Counted from the first letter of the stretch, positions 16,818 to 27,272 are shown. The stretch is DNA of 64,000 nt from Brevibacillus sp. DP1.3A (GCF_013284245.2 NZ_CP085876.1:4738001-4802000); one strand, 5' to 3'. Translations and numbers: made by a program. Notes: generated by a model from the sequence alone, not told the origin.

Positions 16818-18692
16818 TTATTTTACTTCAACAATGCGGTTTTCTACTTTTGGATTGACAGTTTTACGCTTGATCAAGCCTTCTTCCACAATGCTGTACA
16901 TGGACAAGCCTGTGTTGAAGAATGGCTTTTTCAAAGATTCGTAACCATCTCCACCTGCTGCCAGGAAGTCGATCGTTGCCACTTTATACGTTTTGGTCAG
17001 GTCAAGCGGCTTGTCTCCAACTTTTACTTCTACTACGCGCTCGCCAGCTGGCTTGGATGGGTTGTACGTGAAGCTCATGCCGCTCACTTGCGGGAAGCGT
17101 CCTGCTCCCTCTTCTACCTTGCTCACGCCGTTTTCGAGGGCTTTCTTCAGCTCTTCGCCTGTTACTTCTACGACTGCCAGTGTATTGTTCTCGAATGGCA
17201 GGAGCGTGTACAGACCTTTTTTCGTGATATCGCCTGCTGGCAACTGTGTACGGATTCCACCACCGTTAGCGAGTGCTACATCTGCCTCATAGCCTTTGAT
17301 GGACTGCGTGCGCTCCAGCATGATATCTGCGATCAGGTTACCTACGTTTGTTTCTTTCGTACGTACCAGTGCACGGTCACCATCGAGTGGCACTTCGGAT
17401 TTCGCAATGGTAACATTCATGACAGTATCGATCTTGCCCACGATTTCTTTTACCATCTTATCTACGTCTGGATCAGCCACAACTGCTTCATCGTACTCTT
17501 TCAAACCGCCGCTGAATGCTACCAGTTCTTTGCCGAGGTAGTAGAGGTCAGCGCGTCCGAGGGACTTGCCGTACTCCCAGTCTTGTACGATGTACGTGCC
17601 GTTTACGAGTTCAGGTGCTTTCAGCGGAGTATGGGAGTGACCACCAACAATCAGGTCAATGCCAGGGACGTTTTTCGCGATTTCACGGTCTACGTTCACT
17701 CCGATGTGGGAAACAACAATCACGTGATCTACTTCTTTTTTCAGCTCAGGTACAAGTACTTTCGCCACTTCTACCGGGTTTTTGAATGTCAGCCCTTTTA
17801 CGTTGTCAGGGTGAGTCAATACAGGTGTGTCTTCCGCTACGAAACCAACAAAGGCGAATTTCTTCCCACCAATCTCTGCTTTGAAAACAGGTGGCAGCAA
17901 TTCTTTTCCATCTGCCTTGAACACGTTAGCAGAGATAACTGGATGCTCGAGCATGTCACGCAGCTTGAGCAGTTGCTCATAACCGAAGTCAAACTCGTGG
18001 TTACCGGCAGCCATTACGTTGTAGTCGAGGCTGTTGAGGATCGGAACAACAGATTCGCCTTTGAATTGGTTCACGAAAACGGTACCTTGGAAGGTATCAC
18101 CAGCGTCCAAGAGCAAGAAGTTTTCGTTCTCTGCACGCCATTCCTTGAGCAAGGTTGCGATTTTGGCAAAGCCGAATTCTTTTTGGTTCTTGTCTTCTTG
18201 AATATGACCATGTGTATCGTTGGTGTGTGCAATCGTTACATGCGTGGTAGCAGCATCACCCAATGCTTGGAAAAATTCACCGCGCGTTACAGTCGCTTTG
18301 CTGTCGAGCTTCATTTTGTAGCCCAATTTGTCAGCCATTTGTGTCAGCTTGGCAGACGTTACGGCTTGCGCAGGGTTTTTATAGTCGTCTTGTGTGAGAG
18401 CACCTTGGCTCTTTGCCCAGTCGAAGTAAGGAGTAGACCAATGAGCTCCCTTAGCGGCTGCTCCCAGTTTTGCCTCTTTCAATTTAGAAAAAACAACAGT
18501 AGCCTCCGCGAGAGTCACGGCACGATCCAAAGCAAGATCGCCATTTTGACCCGCTGATACAATTGCCTTTTTCACCATCCAGTCAGTGTGCTGTACGGGA
18601 TGCAATGGTGCTGCAAATGCTGAGGAAGACATCAGCGATGCAAACACGATAGATGCAAACGCCGTCATCGTAATCCGACGTGCCTTTTTCAT
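16818..18692 (-). CDS. Secreted 5'-nucleotidase/2',3'-cyclic phosphodiesterase (UshA/YfkN type)
   Basis: A 624-residue exported metallophosphoesterase for extracellular nucleotides. The signal peptide is residues 1-27 (ends SSAFAA). Residues 30-140 resemble S-layer-homology repeats (DRAVTLAEATVVFSKL, then TPYFDWAKSQGALT), which would anchor it to the cell wall. The catalytic domain has IAHTNDTHGHI, DAGDTFQGT, AGNHEFDFG and GGHSHTP; the C-terminal nucleotidase domain has NVGNLIADIM, ANGGGIR and LPFENN. Monocistronic, with its own terminator and a cre-like site at the promoter. Confidence 0.9.
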   Translation of the reverse strand: MKKARRITMTAFASIVFASLMSSSAFAAPLHPVQHTDWMVKKAIVSAGQNGDLALDRAVTLAEATVVFSKLKEAKLGAAAKGAHWSTPYFDWAKSQGALTQDDYKNPAQAVTSAKLTQMADKLGYKMKLDSKATVTRGEFFQALGDAATTHVTIAHTNDTHGHIQEDKNQKEFGFAKIATLLKEWRAENENFLLLDAGDTFQGTVFVNQFKGESVVPILNSLDYNVMAAGNHEFDFGYEQLLKLRDMLEHPVISANVFKADGKELLPPVFKAEIGGKKFAFVGFVAEDTPVLTHPDNVKGLTFKNPVEVAKVLVPELKKEVDHVIVVSHIGVNVDREIAKNVPGIDLIVGGHSHTPLKAPELVNGTYIVQDWEYGKSLGRADLYYLGKELVAFSGGLKEYDEAVVADPDVDKMVKEIVGKIDTVMNVTIAKSEVPLDGDRALVRTKETNVGNLIADIMLERTQSIKGYEADVALANGGGIRTQLPAGDITKKGLYTLLPFENNTLAVVEVTGEELKKALENGVSKVEEGAGRFPQVSGMSFTYNPSKPAGERVVEVKVGDKPLDLTKTYKVATIDFLAAGGDGYESLKKPFFNTGLSMYSIVEEGLIKRKTVNPKVENRIVEVK

Positions 18693-18727
18693 GATAATTT
18701 CCCCTCTCGTCTATGTATAAATAAATA

Positions 18728-18758
18728 GGATAACGTTTTCATTATAGCAAAATTTGCT
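18728..18758 (-). promoter_or_regulatory. Nucleotidase promoter with cre-like operator and palindrome
   Basis: Minus strand TGC-TATAAT (extended -10 at 18749-18741) overlaps the palindrome AGCAAATTTTGCT (18758-18746). Immediately downstream is TGAAAACGTTATCC (18741-18728), matching the CcpA cre consensus TGWAANCGNTNWCA at 13 of 14 positions. This predicts carbon catabolite control; not tested. Confidence 0.5.
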
Positions 18759-18780
18759 AGGACTATGGTGTGATATTTGT

Positions 18781-19572
18781 TTACTTTCTGTTTAGAAAGC
18801 TCTTGAAGGCCTCTGCCATTTTCTCTGGTGCCTCTACCATGCCCATATGCCCAACATCAGGCAACAACACTTGCTCTACGTTATTTTTATCTACTGTAAA
18901 AGTTTTTTCAGAAGGAATGATCTGGTCCTCTGTTCCTGCGACTAATAGCACAGGTAAAGTCGTTTCTTGCAGCACATGATTGCGATCCGCTCGATCACGC
19001 ATGGCGATTAATGTTTGGATGGCTCCAACCGGGTTCGTCGCAAAACCAATTTCTTTTGCTAGCTGGACTTCTTCTCTCATCGTCTCGACATGGGAAGGTG
19101 CGAACAGCTTCGGTACGAGGGCTTTGATAAACGGCTCCATTCCATTTTGGCGGATGTTGTCTGCGCCTTTATCCCGATTGGCTTTGGCAGTGTCGTCATC
19201 TGGATATGGCGTCGAATGGATCAAGCCAAAGCTCGCTAGCTTGTCCGCGTATTGATTTGCAAATGCCAAGGTCACATAGCCACCGAGCGAATGTCCAAAC
19301 AGATGAATCTTCGCTAAACCCAGCTCATCTACAAACAAAGCCAGATCGTCTGCAAAGCGCTCCATCGAATACGATTCATCAGGCGCCGAGCTGTTTCCAT
19401 GACCACGTAAATCGATCGCAATGACACGATTGGTTTTAGACAAGAGCGGAACTAGCTTATGCCAGTAAGATGAGCTCCCGCAAAAACCGTGGATCAAAAC
19501 AAGCGACTCCCCTGTTCCTTCTTCTACATAGGCTATTTTGATGCCGTTACTCAGTTGGACTTCCTTTTTCAT
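18781..19572 (-). CDS. Alpha/beta hydrolase
   Basis: A 263-residue cytosolic alpha/beta hydrolase of the esterase/lactonase type. HGFCGSSSYW forms the oxyanion region, GHSLGGY carries the nucleophile serine (about residue 95), an acid lies in GTEDQIIP, and the catalytic histidine is in GHMGMVE near residue 245. The frame is open to 19695, but ATG 19572 sits behind AAAGGAG. Substrate not identifiable. It stands alone, transcribed away from the next hydrolase gene. Confidence 0.88.
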   Translation of the reverse strand: MKKEVQLSNGIKIAYVEEGTGESLVLIHGFCGSSSYWHKLVPLLSKTNRVIAIDLRGHGNSSAPDESYSMERFADDLALFVDELGLAKIHLFGHSLGGYVTLAFANQYADKLASFGLIHSTPYPDDDTAKANRDKGADNIRQNGMEPFIKALVPKLFAPSHVETMREEVQLAKEIGFATNPVGAIQTLIAMRDRADRNHVLQETTLPVLLVAGTEDQIIPSEKTFTVDKNNVEQVLLPDVGHMGMVEAPEKMAEAFKSFLNRK

Positions 19573-19682
19573 CGAATCATACTCCTTTAATGTTTGTTTA
19601 CTTCTTGTCAAAAAGTGCTGCTGACCCTTACGATTGGAAAATAACCCCTGTTTCGAAGAACATGAAAGAGGTGCATATGTAG

Positions 19683-20360
19683 ATGGTATACCCAAAAACA
19701 GGTTCCGTGATCGTCAGGGACGGGAAAGAAATGACGTACACGCACATTCAGGCAAATCAGACGCCATCTCGCTCCGTCTGTTTTTTCTTTCCCGGAGCCA
19801 GCTATTCGTTCGACAGGCCTTATCTGTATTATTCTACCATGCTTTTATTGAGCAAACAGATCGATCTCGTCCATGTACATGCAGAGTATGGACGAGACAA
19901 TACGGATTTTTGGAATAGCTCCTTCGCCAAACGAAGTGCTTGGATCAGCGAGGAGATGCAAACGGTTGTCTCACATGTGCTGGATGTTCACGCGTATGAA
20001 CGAGTATTCTTCCTCGGGAAGTCACTCGGTACGGTACCGATTACATGCGGATTGCTTAAGGAATCTCGTTTTGTCCGTTCATCGGCTATCTTGTTGACGC
20101 CATTACTGACTGAGGATGTGTTCCATACGGAATTGCTGACTCTCACTCAACAGGTCTTTCTCGTCTCAGGCACCGCCGATCATTACTACAATCAGGATGT
20201 GGTTGATCAGCTTGCTACATCCAAACCAAACATTCAGCTCCATCTCCCGCAAAACGCCAAGCACTCCCTCGATGTTGATCTCTACGTCGATGATTCCCTT
20301 CAAGTGCTACAGTCTGTCATGGGCAAACTAGCATGTTTCTTGGACAAGCAAATAGATTGA
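19683..20360 (+). CDS. Alpha/beta hydrolase-fold protein
   Basis: A 225-residue protein with FFFPGASYSF (strand and oxyanion region), nucleophile elbow GKSLGTVP (Ser about residue 119), an acid candidate in SGTADHYYNQ and a C-terminal histidine in NAKHSLDVD. This matches small dienelactone hydrolase-like or KANL3/Tex30-like hydrolases. The start follows GAGGTG by 9 bases. Divergent from the preceding hydrolase gene; substrate unknown. Confidence 0.8.
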   Translation: MVYPKTGSVIVRDGKEMTYTHIQANQTPSRSVCFFFPGASYSFDRPYLYYSTMLLLSKQIDLVHVHAEYGRDNTDFWNSSFAKRSAWISEEMQTVVSHVLDVHAYERVFFLGKSLGTVPITCGLLKESRFVRSSAILLTPLLTEDVFHTELLTLTQQVFLVSGTADHYYNQDVVDQLATSKPNIQLHLPQNAKHSLDVDLYVDDSLQVLQSVMGKLACFLDKQID

Positions 20361-20361
20361 C

Positions 20362-20415
20362 AGCAAAAACAACACCTCTTGCCCGTACTAAAGAGAGGTG
20401 TTGTTCTCTTGTTTT
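20362..20415. terminator. Bidirectional terminator
   Basis: AACACCTCT (20371-20379) pairs with AGAGGTGTT (20394-20402), extended by further ACA/TGT pairs. The plus-strand tail contains a TTTTTT run and the minus-strand tail TTTTTG, so it serves the hydrolase gene and the convergent GyrI-like gene. Confidence 0.85.
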
Positions 20416-20892
20416 TTACCGAAGCGGGATAAAGATTTCATACGCATTGTCGACCCGAGCAGACTCATGCACAGATGGAACATACCGTTGATCGTAGCGC
20501 TCCATGCGAAGAGCTTGCTCGTCCACCTGATGGCCATTCTCGTTGAGCCAGCCAAACAGGCCGTGGTATGTATATTGTACCTGTTCCATCGGTCCTGTGT
20601 GGGTAAAGCGGGCGTATGTCTTCGCTGGCATCGTGAACCCGATCATGCCCTCAGGGATATGCTCGAAACGCTCTACTTCCACCACAATGTACTCGGTATA
20701 CATTTGGTACGTCCGATTCTCTTCGCTGATGTCGTAACGAATATCTGGTGAAATCACGAGAGGAATCTCATCCTGGCGCTTCAAAAAAGTCTCCCACAGC
20801 TTTGGCATGTATTCCACAAGCATCGGAAATGCACCAGAGAAGCTAAGGCCAATCAGATGCTTTTGCGGTACGTGAACAATCATCCCTTCCAT
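20416..20892 (-). CDS. GyrI-like/AraC effector-binding domain protein
   Basis: A 158-residue stand-alone effector-binding (SHS2-type) domain. VHVPQKHLIGLSFSGAF at the N-terminus, the segment PAKTYARFTHTGPMEQV and a C-terminal YEIFIPLR match the GyrI/BmrR ligand domain. Such proteins bind small hydrophobic ligands or act as minor regulators; the ligand is unknown. Start behind GAGGTGGAG. Confidence 0.8.
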   Translation of the reverse strand: MEGMIVHVPQKHLIGLSFSGAFPMLVEYMPKLWETFLKRQDEIPLVISPDIRYDISEENRTYQMYTEYIVVEVERFEHIPEGMIGFTMPAKTYARFTHTGPMEQVQYTYHGLFGWLNENGHQVDEQALRMERYDQRYVPSVHESARVDNAYEIFIPLR

Positions 20893-20951
20893 GTCTCCAC
20901 CTCATCATCTGCATTTTCCTTCGTATTTTGACAGGGAGTGGAAAAATCCTG

Positions 20952-20996
20952 CAAAAAAAAATCAAAAAAGCACCTCCTGCATCAGGAAGTGCTTCT
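20952..20996 (-). terminator. Terminator of hemAXCDBL
   Basis: Minus strand AAGCACTTCCTG, loop, CAGGAGGTGCTT, then TTTTGATTTTTTTTT. It follows hemL by about 12 bases. Confidence 0.92.
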
Positions 20997-21008
20997 TCTT
21001 TTCATTCT

Positions 21009-22298
21009 TTATTCAAACGCTTTTTTCATCGCTTTGTAGCTCGCTTCAATCGTCCGTTCGATATCTTCATCAGTATGTGCCAAGGAAACGAACATACCCT
21101 CAAACTGGGACGGCGGGATCATGATGCCTTCCTCCAGCAGATAGCTAAAGTACGCGGAGAAACGCTCCAGATCGGATGTTTTCGCTGTTTCATAGTTGAT
21201 AACCGGTGTCTCTGTGAAGAACAGGCAAACCATGGAGCCTACGCGATTGAGCGTGTGCGGAATGCCCAGCTTCTTGGCATTGTCAGCCAAGCCTTCAGCC
21301 AAACGAGCGGACATCTTCTCCAAGCGTTCGTAAGCGCCTGGTTTGCTGAGCTCTTGCAAGGTAGTCAAGCCTGCTACCATTGCCAAAGGATTACCCGACA
21401 GCGTTCCTGCTTGATAGATTGGTCCTGCTGGAGCCACTTGCTGCATGATCTCCCGTTTGCCGCCGTATGCACCAACTGGCAAGCCACCGCCAATGACTTT
21501 CCCCATCGTTGTCAAATCCGGAGTAATGCCGTACAGCTCTTGTGCACCGCCCAATGCTACACGGAAGCCAGTCATGACTTCATCGAAAATGAGCAGTGTC
21601 CCATGTTTCTCCGTAATTTCACGCAGTCCTTCGAGGAAGCCTGGCTGTGGAGGAACGACCCCCATGTTGCCGCCGATTGGCTCCACAATGACTGCTGCCA
21701 GATCATCGCCAAACGATTCAAATGCCAGTTTGACGCTTTCCAGATCATTGTAAGGAACCGTAATCGTGTTGTGTGCTGTTCCTTCTGGTACGCCTGGGCT
21801 GTCTGGAAGTCCGAGTGTAGCCACACCAGAACCAGCTTTGATCAACAGGCTGTCTGCATGACCATGGTAGCAGCCCTCGAACTTCATGATTTTGTTGCGT
21901 CTGGTATAGCCACGCGCGAGACGCAGAGCGCTCATCGTCGCCTCTGTACCGGAGTTCACCATGCGCACGACTTCTACAGATGGCACGATCTCACAAACGA
22001 GCTTTGCCATTTCTGTTTCCCGCTCAGTCGGTGCGCCGAAGCTGGTTCCAAGCGCAGCTACTTCCGTAATCGCTGCGAGGACACGCGGATGCGCATGACC
22101 CAAGATCAATGGACCCCACGAGCCGATGTAGTCAACATAGCTGTTACCATCCACATCAAAAATGCGGGAGCCTTCTCCTTTTGCGATGTAAACAGGATTG
22201 CCTCCGACGCTCTTAAAGGCACGGACCGGACTGTTTACTCCGCCTGGTATGTAATGCTGTGCTTCTGCAAATAACTGAGTAGATTTTTCTCTATTCAT
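21009..22298 (-). CDS. hemL: Glutamate-1-semialdehyde 2,1-aminomutase
   Basis: A PLP enzyme converting glutamate-1-semialdehyde to 5-aminolevulinate. From ATG 22298 (behind GAGGTGAG) the product has 429 residues, the family norm; the longer frame to 22340 overlaps hemB. Motifs: [39 protein letters not shown], and the PLP lysine in [18 protein letters not shown]. Last gene of hemAXCDBL. Confidence 0.96.
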   Translation of the reverse strand: MNREKSTQLFAEAQHYIPGGVNSPVRAFKSVGGNPVYIAKGEGSRIFDVDGNSYVDYIGSWGPLILGHAHPRVLAAITEVAALGTSFGAPTERETEMAKLVCEIVPSVEVVRMVNSGTEATMSALRLARGYTRRNKIMKFEGCYHGHADSLLIKAGSGVATLGLPDSPGVPEGTAHNTITVPYNDLESVKLAFESFGDDLAAVIVEPIGGNMGVVPPQPGFLEGLREITEKHGTLLIFDEVMTGFRVALGGAQELYGITPDLTTMGKVIGGGLPVGAYGGKREIMQQVAPAGPIYQAGTLSGNPLAMVAGLTTLQELSKPGAYERLEKMSARLAEGLADNAKKLGIPHTLNRVGSMVCLFFTETPVINYETAKTSDLERFSAYFSYLLEEGIMIPPSQFEGMFVSLAHTDEDIERTIEASYKAMKKAFE

Positions 22299-22305
22299 CT
22301 CGTGC

Positions 22306-23280
22306 TCACCTCGCCAGCCATTTTGCAACATCTTTTGCATGGTACGTAATGATCAAATCTGCACCTGCGCGCTTGAAACCAACCAATGTTTCCATAACGA
22401 TACGCTCTTCATCGATCCAGCCATTCAGAGCTGCCGCTTTTACCATGGAATACTCTGCACTCACATTGTAAGCCACGATCGGCAGGTTGAAGTTCTCACG
22501 CAGACGAAGGACCATGTCCATGAAGGCAAGACCTGGCTTCACGATCAAGAAGTCAGCGCCTTCTTTTACATCGGAAGCTGCCTCTCGCATTCCTTCACGT
22601 GCATTGGCCGCGTCCATTTGATAGCTTTTGCGATCGCCGAATTGTGGAGTCGAGCCTGCCGCATCGCGGAACGGCCCGTAGAAAGCAGAAGCGTATTTCA
22701 CCGCATAGGACATGATCGGAATGTGTTCAAAACCAGCCTCGTCCAAAGCTTCACGGATTGCAATCACGAAACCGTCCATCATGTTCGAAGGTGCAATGAT
22801 ATCTGCTCCAGCTTTTGCTTGGGAAACGGCGGTCTGACCCAAAAGCTTCAATGTTTCGTCATTCACGACTTCGCCTTCATGAATCACACCACAGTGACCA
22901 TGATCGGTGTATTCACACAGGCATGTATCTGCAATCACGAGCATTTCCGGATGGGCTTCCTTGATCAGACGCATCGCCTGCTGGGTAATCGCATCATCAT
23001 TGTACGCCTCTGTTCCACATGCGTCTTTATGTGTTGGTACCCCAAACATTAAAACAGCTTGAATTCCCAGAGCTACGATTTCCTTCATCTCTTCGGCCAG
23101 TTTGTCCAAGGAGAGCTGATACACGCCTGGCATGGACGGAATCTCATTCTTAATACCGGTTCCTTCCACTACGAATAACGGATAAATCAAGTCTTCCACC
23201 CGTACGTGGTTCTCCCGCACCAGATTACGCATAGCCGCGCTTTTGCGAAGACGGCGATGACGGTCAAATGTTTGTGCCAT
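22306..23280 (-). CDS. hemB: 5-aminolevulinate dehydratase (porphobilinogen synthase)
   Basis: Condenses two 5-aminolevulinates to porphobilinogen. The 324-residue product has the cysteine-rich active-site metal motif [14 protein letters not shown] near residue 120, indicating a zinc-dependent type. The two catalytic lysines are in [17 protein letters not shown] and [10 protein letters not shown]. It overlaps hemD by 17 bases and sits 7 bases before hemL. Confidence 0.97.
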   Translation of the reverse strand: MAQTFDRHRRLRKSAAMRNLVRENHVRVEDLIYPLFVVEGTGIKNEIPSMPGVYQLSLDKLAEEMKEIVALGIQAVLMFGVPTHKDACGTEAYNDDAITQQAMRLIKEAHPEMLVIADTCLCEYTDHGHCGVIHEGEVVNDETLKLLGQTAVSQAKAGADIIAPSNMMDGFVIAIREALDEAGFEHIPIMSYAVKYASAFYGPFRDAAGSTPQFGDRKSYQMDAANAREGMREAASDVKEGADFLIVKPGLAFMDMVLRLRENFNLPIVAYNVSAEYSMVKAAALNGWIDEERIVMETLVGFKRAGADLIITYHAKDVAKWLAR

Positions 23281-24076
23281 GTCGATTCCCTCCCAGATTC
23301 TCTATGATAGCTACTAGTAATCCTTCCACGGTGTACTCACTCGCTACCACATGAACAGAAAGCCCGTTTTGTTTTGCTGTATCGGCCGTTATTGGTCCGA
23401 TACAGGCTATCTGAACGTGCTTAAGCCAGTCAAACGATGCATAAGGCTCCATCGCTGCCATAAAATGGGTCACCGTTGAAGAGCTGGTAAACAAGATGAT
23501 ATCGATGAGACCTTGCTGGAGCTTTTCCGCTGCATCTGGAGCCTGCTCTGCATCAATGACAGTGTGATACACGTCTACCTCTGTCACAGCAAGTCCCAAG
23601 CGAGCCAACTCCTTTGGCAATGCCTTGCGGGCAATATCAGCACGAGGCAGCAGAACGCGCTGACCAGGAAACAGTTGATCATACAAGCTCGAAAGCAAGC
23701 CCTCCGCCACGTAATCAGACGGGATGACAGCTACTTCGAGTCCGTGATGCTCAAGGGCCTGGGCCGTCTTCGGACCGACCGCAGCAATTTTGCCAGTGAA
23801 CGCTTCAAGGCCTACCCCGACCTCGCGCATGCGCTCCAAAAAGAAGCGTACGCCATTCACACTCGTGAAGACCACCCAGTCGTATGTTGGCAACTGGGTG
23901 ATGGCTTCGTCGAGCTTGGCAGTGTCCGTCGGCGGCATCATTTTTAACAGGGGAAATGCGTATGCTTCTCCACCCAACCGCTCGATATGTTCAACGAGCT
24001 CGCGAACTTGACTTCTTGCCCGCGTGACCATGATGCACTTGCCAGTCAGCGGCTTGTGCGATCCGTGGACAATCAT
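23264..24076 (-). CDS. hemD: Uroporphyrinogen-III synthase
   Basis: Cyclises hydroxymethylbilane with inversion of ring D. A 270-residue two-domain protein ([21 protein letters not shown] at the start; [37 protein letters not shown]), weakly conserved as usual for HemD. The start overlaps the hemC stop by 4 bases (ATGA), giving tight coupling. Confidence 0.93.
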   Translation of the reverse strand: MIVHGSHKPLTGKCIMVTRARSQVRELVEHIERLGGEAYAFPLLKMMPPTDTAKLDEAITQLPTYDWVVFTSVNGVRFFLERMREVGVGLEAFTGKIAAVGPKTAQALEHHGLEVAVIPSDYVAEGLLSSLYDQLFPGQRVLLPRADIARKALPKELARLGLAVTEVDVYHTVIDAEQAPDAAEKLQQGLIDIILFTSSSTVTHFMAAMEPYASFDWLKHVQIACIGPITADTAKQNGLSVHVVASEYTVEGLLVAIIENLGGNRHGTNI

Positions 24077-25002
24077 TGCTCATTCTCCCGCAGTACTTGC
24101 GCAAGTACGTCTCCCGCTCCTTGCGCCAGAAGAGCTTCCGCCACTTGAATACCCAGGGCTAATGGATCCTGGCCAGTCGCCGTGTTTTTGAACATTTGTT
24201 TCCCATCTGGGGAGCCAACCATTCCGGTCAAAGTAATTTCATTGTTCTCACCAATTGTCGCATATGCGCCAATCGGCACCTGACAGCCTCCTTGGAGTTT
24301 ATGCAGGAAGCTGCGCTCTGCCGTTACCGCCAAACGCGTCAGTGCGTCATCAAACTGCTTCAAGAGAGCGAGTGTCTCCTCATCGTCTGCACGGCACTCG
24401 ATGGCAAGCGCACCTTGACCGACAGCTGGCAAGCTGATTTCAACAGGCAGGAACTGCGAGATGTTCCCTTCAAAATTCACGCGCTCAAGTCCAGCTGCAG
24501 CTAGGATGATCGCATCAAAATTACCTTCCTCCAGCTTGCGCATGCGCGTATCAATATTTCCACGCAGAGATTCGATCTGAATGTCAGGGCGATGTGCGAG
24601 AATTTGTGCAGAACGGCGCAAGCTACTAGTCCCTACCAAAGCTCCTTGTGGTAATTCATCCAATGTCTTGCCGTCCTTGGAAAGCAGGACATCACGGGGA
24701 TCAACACGCTTTGGAATCGCGCCGATTACCAAGCCCTCTGGCAATTCAGCTGGCATATCCTTCAAGCTGTGTACCGCAAAATCGGTTTCCTTATCGAACA
24801 AGGATTGCTCGATTTCTTTAACAAACAACCCTTTTCCGCCTACTTTGGACAAAGTCACATCGAGGATTCGATCGCCTTTTGTCACGATTTCATGCAATTC
24901 AAAATCAGCCTCAGGTGATAACCCTTTTAGTTGATCTATGACCCAATTCGTTTGGGTGAGCGCCAATTTGCTGCGACGCGTTCCCACTTTCCATTTTCCC
25001 AT
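24073..25002 (-). CDS. hemC: Porphobilinogen deaminase (hydroxymethylbilane synthase)
   Basis: Polymerises four porphobilinogens. The 309-residue product starts [17 protein letters not shown]. It has the [23 protein letters not shown] region and the dipyrromethane cofactor cysteine in [13 protein letters not shown] near residue 241. Start behind AAGGAGG. Confidence 0.97.
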   Translation of the reverse strand: MGKWKVGTRRSKLALTQTNWVIDQLKGLSPEADFELHEIVTKGDRILDVTLSKVGGKGLFVKEIEQSLFDKETDFAVHSLKDMPAELPEGLVIGAIPKRVDPRDVLLSKDGKTLDELPQGALVGTSSLRRSAQILAHRPDIQIESLRGNIDTRMRKLEEGNFDAIILAAAGLERVNFEGNISQFLPVEISLPAVGQGALAIECRADDEETLALLKQFDDALTRLAVTAERSFLHKLQGGCQVPIGAYATIGENNEITLTGMVGSPDGKQMFKNTATGQDPLALGIQVAEALLAQGAGDVLAQVLRENEQ

Positions 25003-25026
25003 GACAGCCTCCTTGATGAACAGCCC

Positions 25027-25845
25027 CTACCACCAGTCGTGAAATGTAGAAGTAGTGAAGCCTAAAAAATTGATAAGCAGTAACAAAAACGCCAGGACGT
25101 TCCACTGCGCGAGTCTGCGCATCTGCACCGTATCCCGATAGCGTTGGTACAGCCATAGCGAATAAATCGCAAGAACCAGCATGGAGAGCACTACTTTTGA
25201 ATCTAGCAGAAATTTCTCCGGCAAAACCATTTTACCCCAAATGATCCCTAATACAATCGAGAGCAAGAGCATCGGTACACCCAGCATGTTCATTCGGTAC
25301 GCGTAGCCTTCCAATTGATCGAGGCTAGGCAACCGCCTGAGCAACGGGGACCAGCGTCTTTCCTTGAGCATTTTGTGCTGAAGCAAGTACATGGCCGAGA
25401 AGATCATGGAGAGCGAGAACGCCCCGTAGCTAAACATGGCCAGTGTCACATGTGTCAACAATAGCTCAGAGGTCAAGATACTCGATACAGCCTCAATCGG
25501 CGTTTCCGGCAAAAACATCGACATGACGAGCACGACGAACCCGATAATATTAGTAAAAAATACCAGCAAATCAATCCGAAAAAAATAGTGAATGGTAAGC
25601 GACAAGCCTACCAGCACCCATGAATAAAAAAAGAGCGTCTCAAACAGCGTAATGACTGGAAAATACCCCTTCATGACTGCTTGCGAGACAAAAAATGCGG
25701 TTTGCAAGGCCCAAACGACAACAAGCAACCCGAAAGCCAGACGATTGACTTTCCGGTTGCTTTGCAAGAAGTCGTTAAAATAGAAGAGAACACTTGCAGC
25801 GTAGAGAAAGATCGTCAAGTCGTAGATCCATCTCACCTCGGCCAT
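25027..25845 (-). CDS. hemX: HemX, CcsA-like integral membrane protein
   Basis: A 272-residue polytopic protein with about eight hydrophobic segments, of the cytochrome c assembly (CcsA/ResC-like) family. In Bacillus HemX lowers HemA abundance, so it is a negative effector of heme synthesis. ATG 25845 (MAEVRWIYDLTIFLY) is behind GGGGGAG; the upstream ATG at 25869 lacks a site. Located between hemA and hemC as in Bacillus. Confidence 0.93.
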   Translation of the reverse strand: MAEVRWIYDLTIFLYAASVLFYFNDFLQSNRKVNRLAFGLLVVVWALQTAFFVSQAVMKGYFPVITLFETLFFYSWVLVGLSLTIHYFFRIDLLVFFTNIIGFVVLVMSMFLPETPIEAVSSILTSELLLTHVTLAMFSYGAFSLSMIFSAMYLLQHKMLKERRWSPLLRRLPSLDQLEGYAYRMNMLGVPMLLLSIVLGIIWGKMVLPEKFLLDSKVVLSMLVLAIYSLWLYQRYRDTVQMRRLAQWNVLAFLLLLINFLGFTTSTFHDWW

Positions 25846-25907
25846 GTACTCTCTCCCCCACTTTCCCAATCGGTTTCTAACAGTAGCAGATAGATTGTTA
25901 AGTCAGC

Positions 25908-27272
25908 TTAGTCAGGGAACCGGGAAGCCAATACTTGCTCCCGAGAAGAAGATGTCTGTTTATTTTTATCGTTAGACCAGATTGCTTCCTGTTCTTTTCG
26001 CTCCAGGATCTCCTCCAACGCAAACATTTTCTCGAAAATATCCAATACTTCTTCCCCATCTTTGGTAGCTGCCATTTCTTTTAAACGCACGACCGGATCG
26101 TGCAACAATTGATTGACAATGCCCTTGGTTGTCTTGCGGATGATGTGCATCTCCCGCTCAGACAGGTTCGGCAGCTTGTTTTCGATTTTTCGCATCGCTT
26201 CGCTTTGGATCGTGTTTGCCTTGTCACGCAGTGCAGCAATGAGTGGCGCCACTCCAAGCGTCTGGTACCAGGTCGTGAATGCCACAATCTCTTCTTGAAT
26301 CATGACATCCAGACGTTCCGCTTCACGAGAACGTTCTGCAACGTTACTCGCAACGATGCCTTCGAGATCGTCAATATCATATAAAAATACGTTATCAAGA
26401 TCATGCAAGTCAGGATTCAGGTCGCGAGGAACTGCGATATCCACCATGAACAACGGACGATGCTTCCGTTGTTTCATGATCGGAGCCAGTTCTTTTTTGC
26501 CGAGGACATAACCTGTCGCTCCGGTCGAGCTGATGACGATGTCTGCTGTGAGCAGTGCCTCTGGCAGCTGCTCCATCGTACAGGAGTCACCCTTGAACTT
26601 TTCTGCCAAAAGCTGTGCTCTCTCCAATGTACGATTCGCTACCATGACGCGTTCCGATCCATTTGTGTGCAGGTGCTTGGCGGTGAGCTCACTCATTTTG
26701 CCCGCTCCGACGATCAGGACAGACTTCCCTGCGAAGGAACCGAAGATCTTTTTCCCCAGTTCGACAGCAGCGTAGCTGACAGAAACCGCATTTTGTCCAA
26801 TCGCTGTCTCTGTATGGGCACGCTTGGCGAACGTAATCGCTTGCTTGAATAAGGTGTTAAAGACAGTCCCTGTCGTTTGACGCTCCTGCGCCAACAGGAA
26901 CGCATCCCGGACTTGTCCGAGGATTTGTGTTTCTCCCATTACCATCGAATCAAGACCGGAAGAGACGCGGAACAAGTGCTCGATTGCCTGTTCGTTCTCT
27001 TTTATATAGAGATGATCCTTAAATTGTTCTTTCTCCACGCCGAACCATTCAGCCAAAAAACGGCGGGTATAGTCTCGGCCAATATTCGCCTGGTCGCAAA
27101 CGACGTAAATTTCCGTCCGGTTGCACGTCCCCAGGATGATACATTCTGCGATACTCTTCGTCTGGGAGAGAAGATGAAGAGCGCGTGCTGTTCCATCGTC
27201 GCTGAATGTAAACTTTTCGCGAATTTCGACAGGAGCTGTTTTGTAGTTTAAACCCAGCAAAAGAATATCCAT
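25908..27272 (-). CDS. hemA: Glutamyl-tRNA reductase
   Basis: The NADPH-dependent first committed step from glutamyl-tRNA. The product has 454 residues from ATG 27272 (MDILLLGLNYKTAPVEIREK). The catalytic cysteine is in ILGTCNRTEIYVV near residue 50; the NADPH-binding domain has VLIVGAGKMSELTAKHL; the dimerisation helix is C-terminal. First gene of hemAXCDBL, with GGGAGG before the start. Confidence 0.97.
   Translation of the reverse strand: MDILLLGLNYKTAPVEIREKFTFSDDGTARALHLLSQTKSIAECIILGTCNRTEIYVVCDQANIGRDYTRRFLAEWFGVEKEQFKDHLYIKENEQAIEHLFRVSSGLDSMVMGETQILGQVRDAFLLAQERQTTGTVFNTLFKQAITFAKRAHTETAIGQNAVSVSYAAVELGKKIFGSFAGKSVLIVGAGKMSELTAKHLHTNGSERVMVANRTLERAQLLAEKFKGDSCTMEQLPEALLTADIVISSTGATGYVLGKKELAPIMKQRKHRPLFMVDIAVPRDLNPDLHDLDNVFLYDIDDLEGIVASNVAERSREAERLDVMIQEEIVAFTTWYQTLGVAPLIAALRDKANTIQSEAMRKIENKLPNLSEREMHIIRKTTKGIVNQLLHDPVVRLKEMAATKDGEEVLDIFEKMFALEEILERKEQEAIWSNDKNKQTSSSREQVLASRFPD

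Noticed and set aside
17088..18557. 489-codon plus-strand frame opposite the 5'-nucleotidase gene
   Set aside because: Antisense shadow rich in Cys, Phe and His; the minus-strand gene has clear motifs and a signal peptide.
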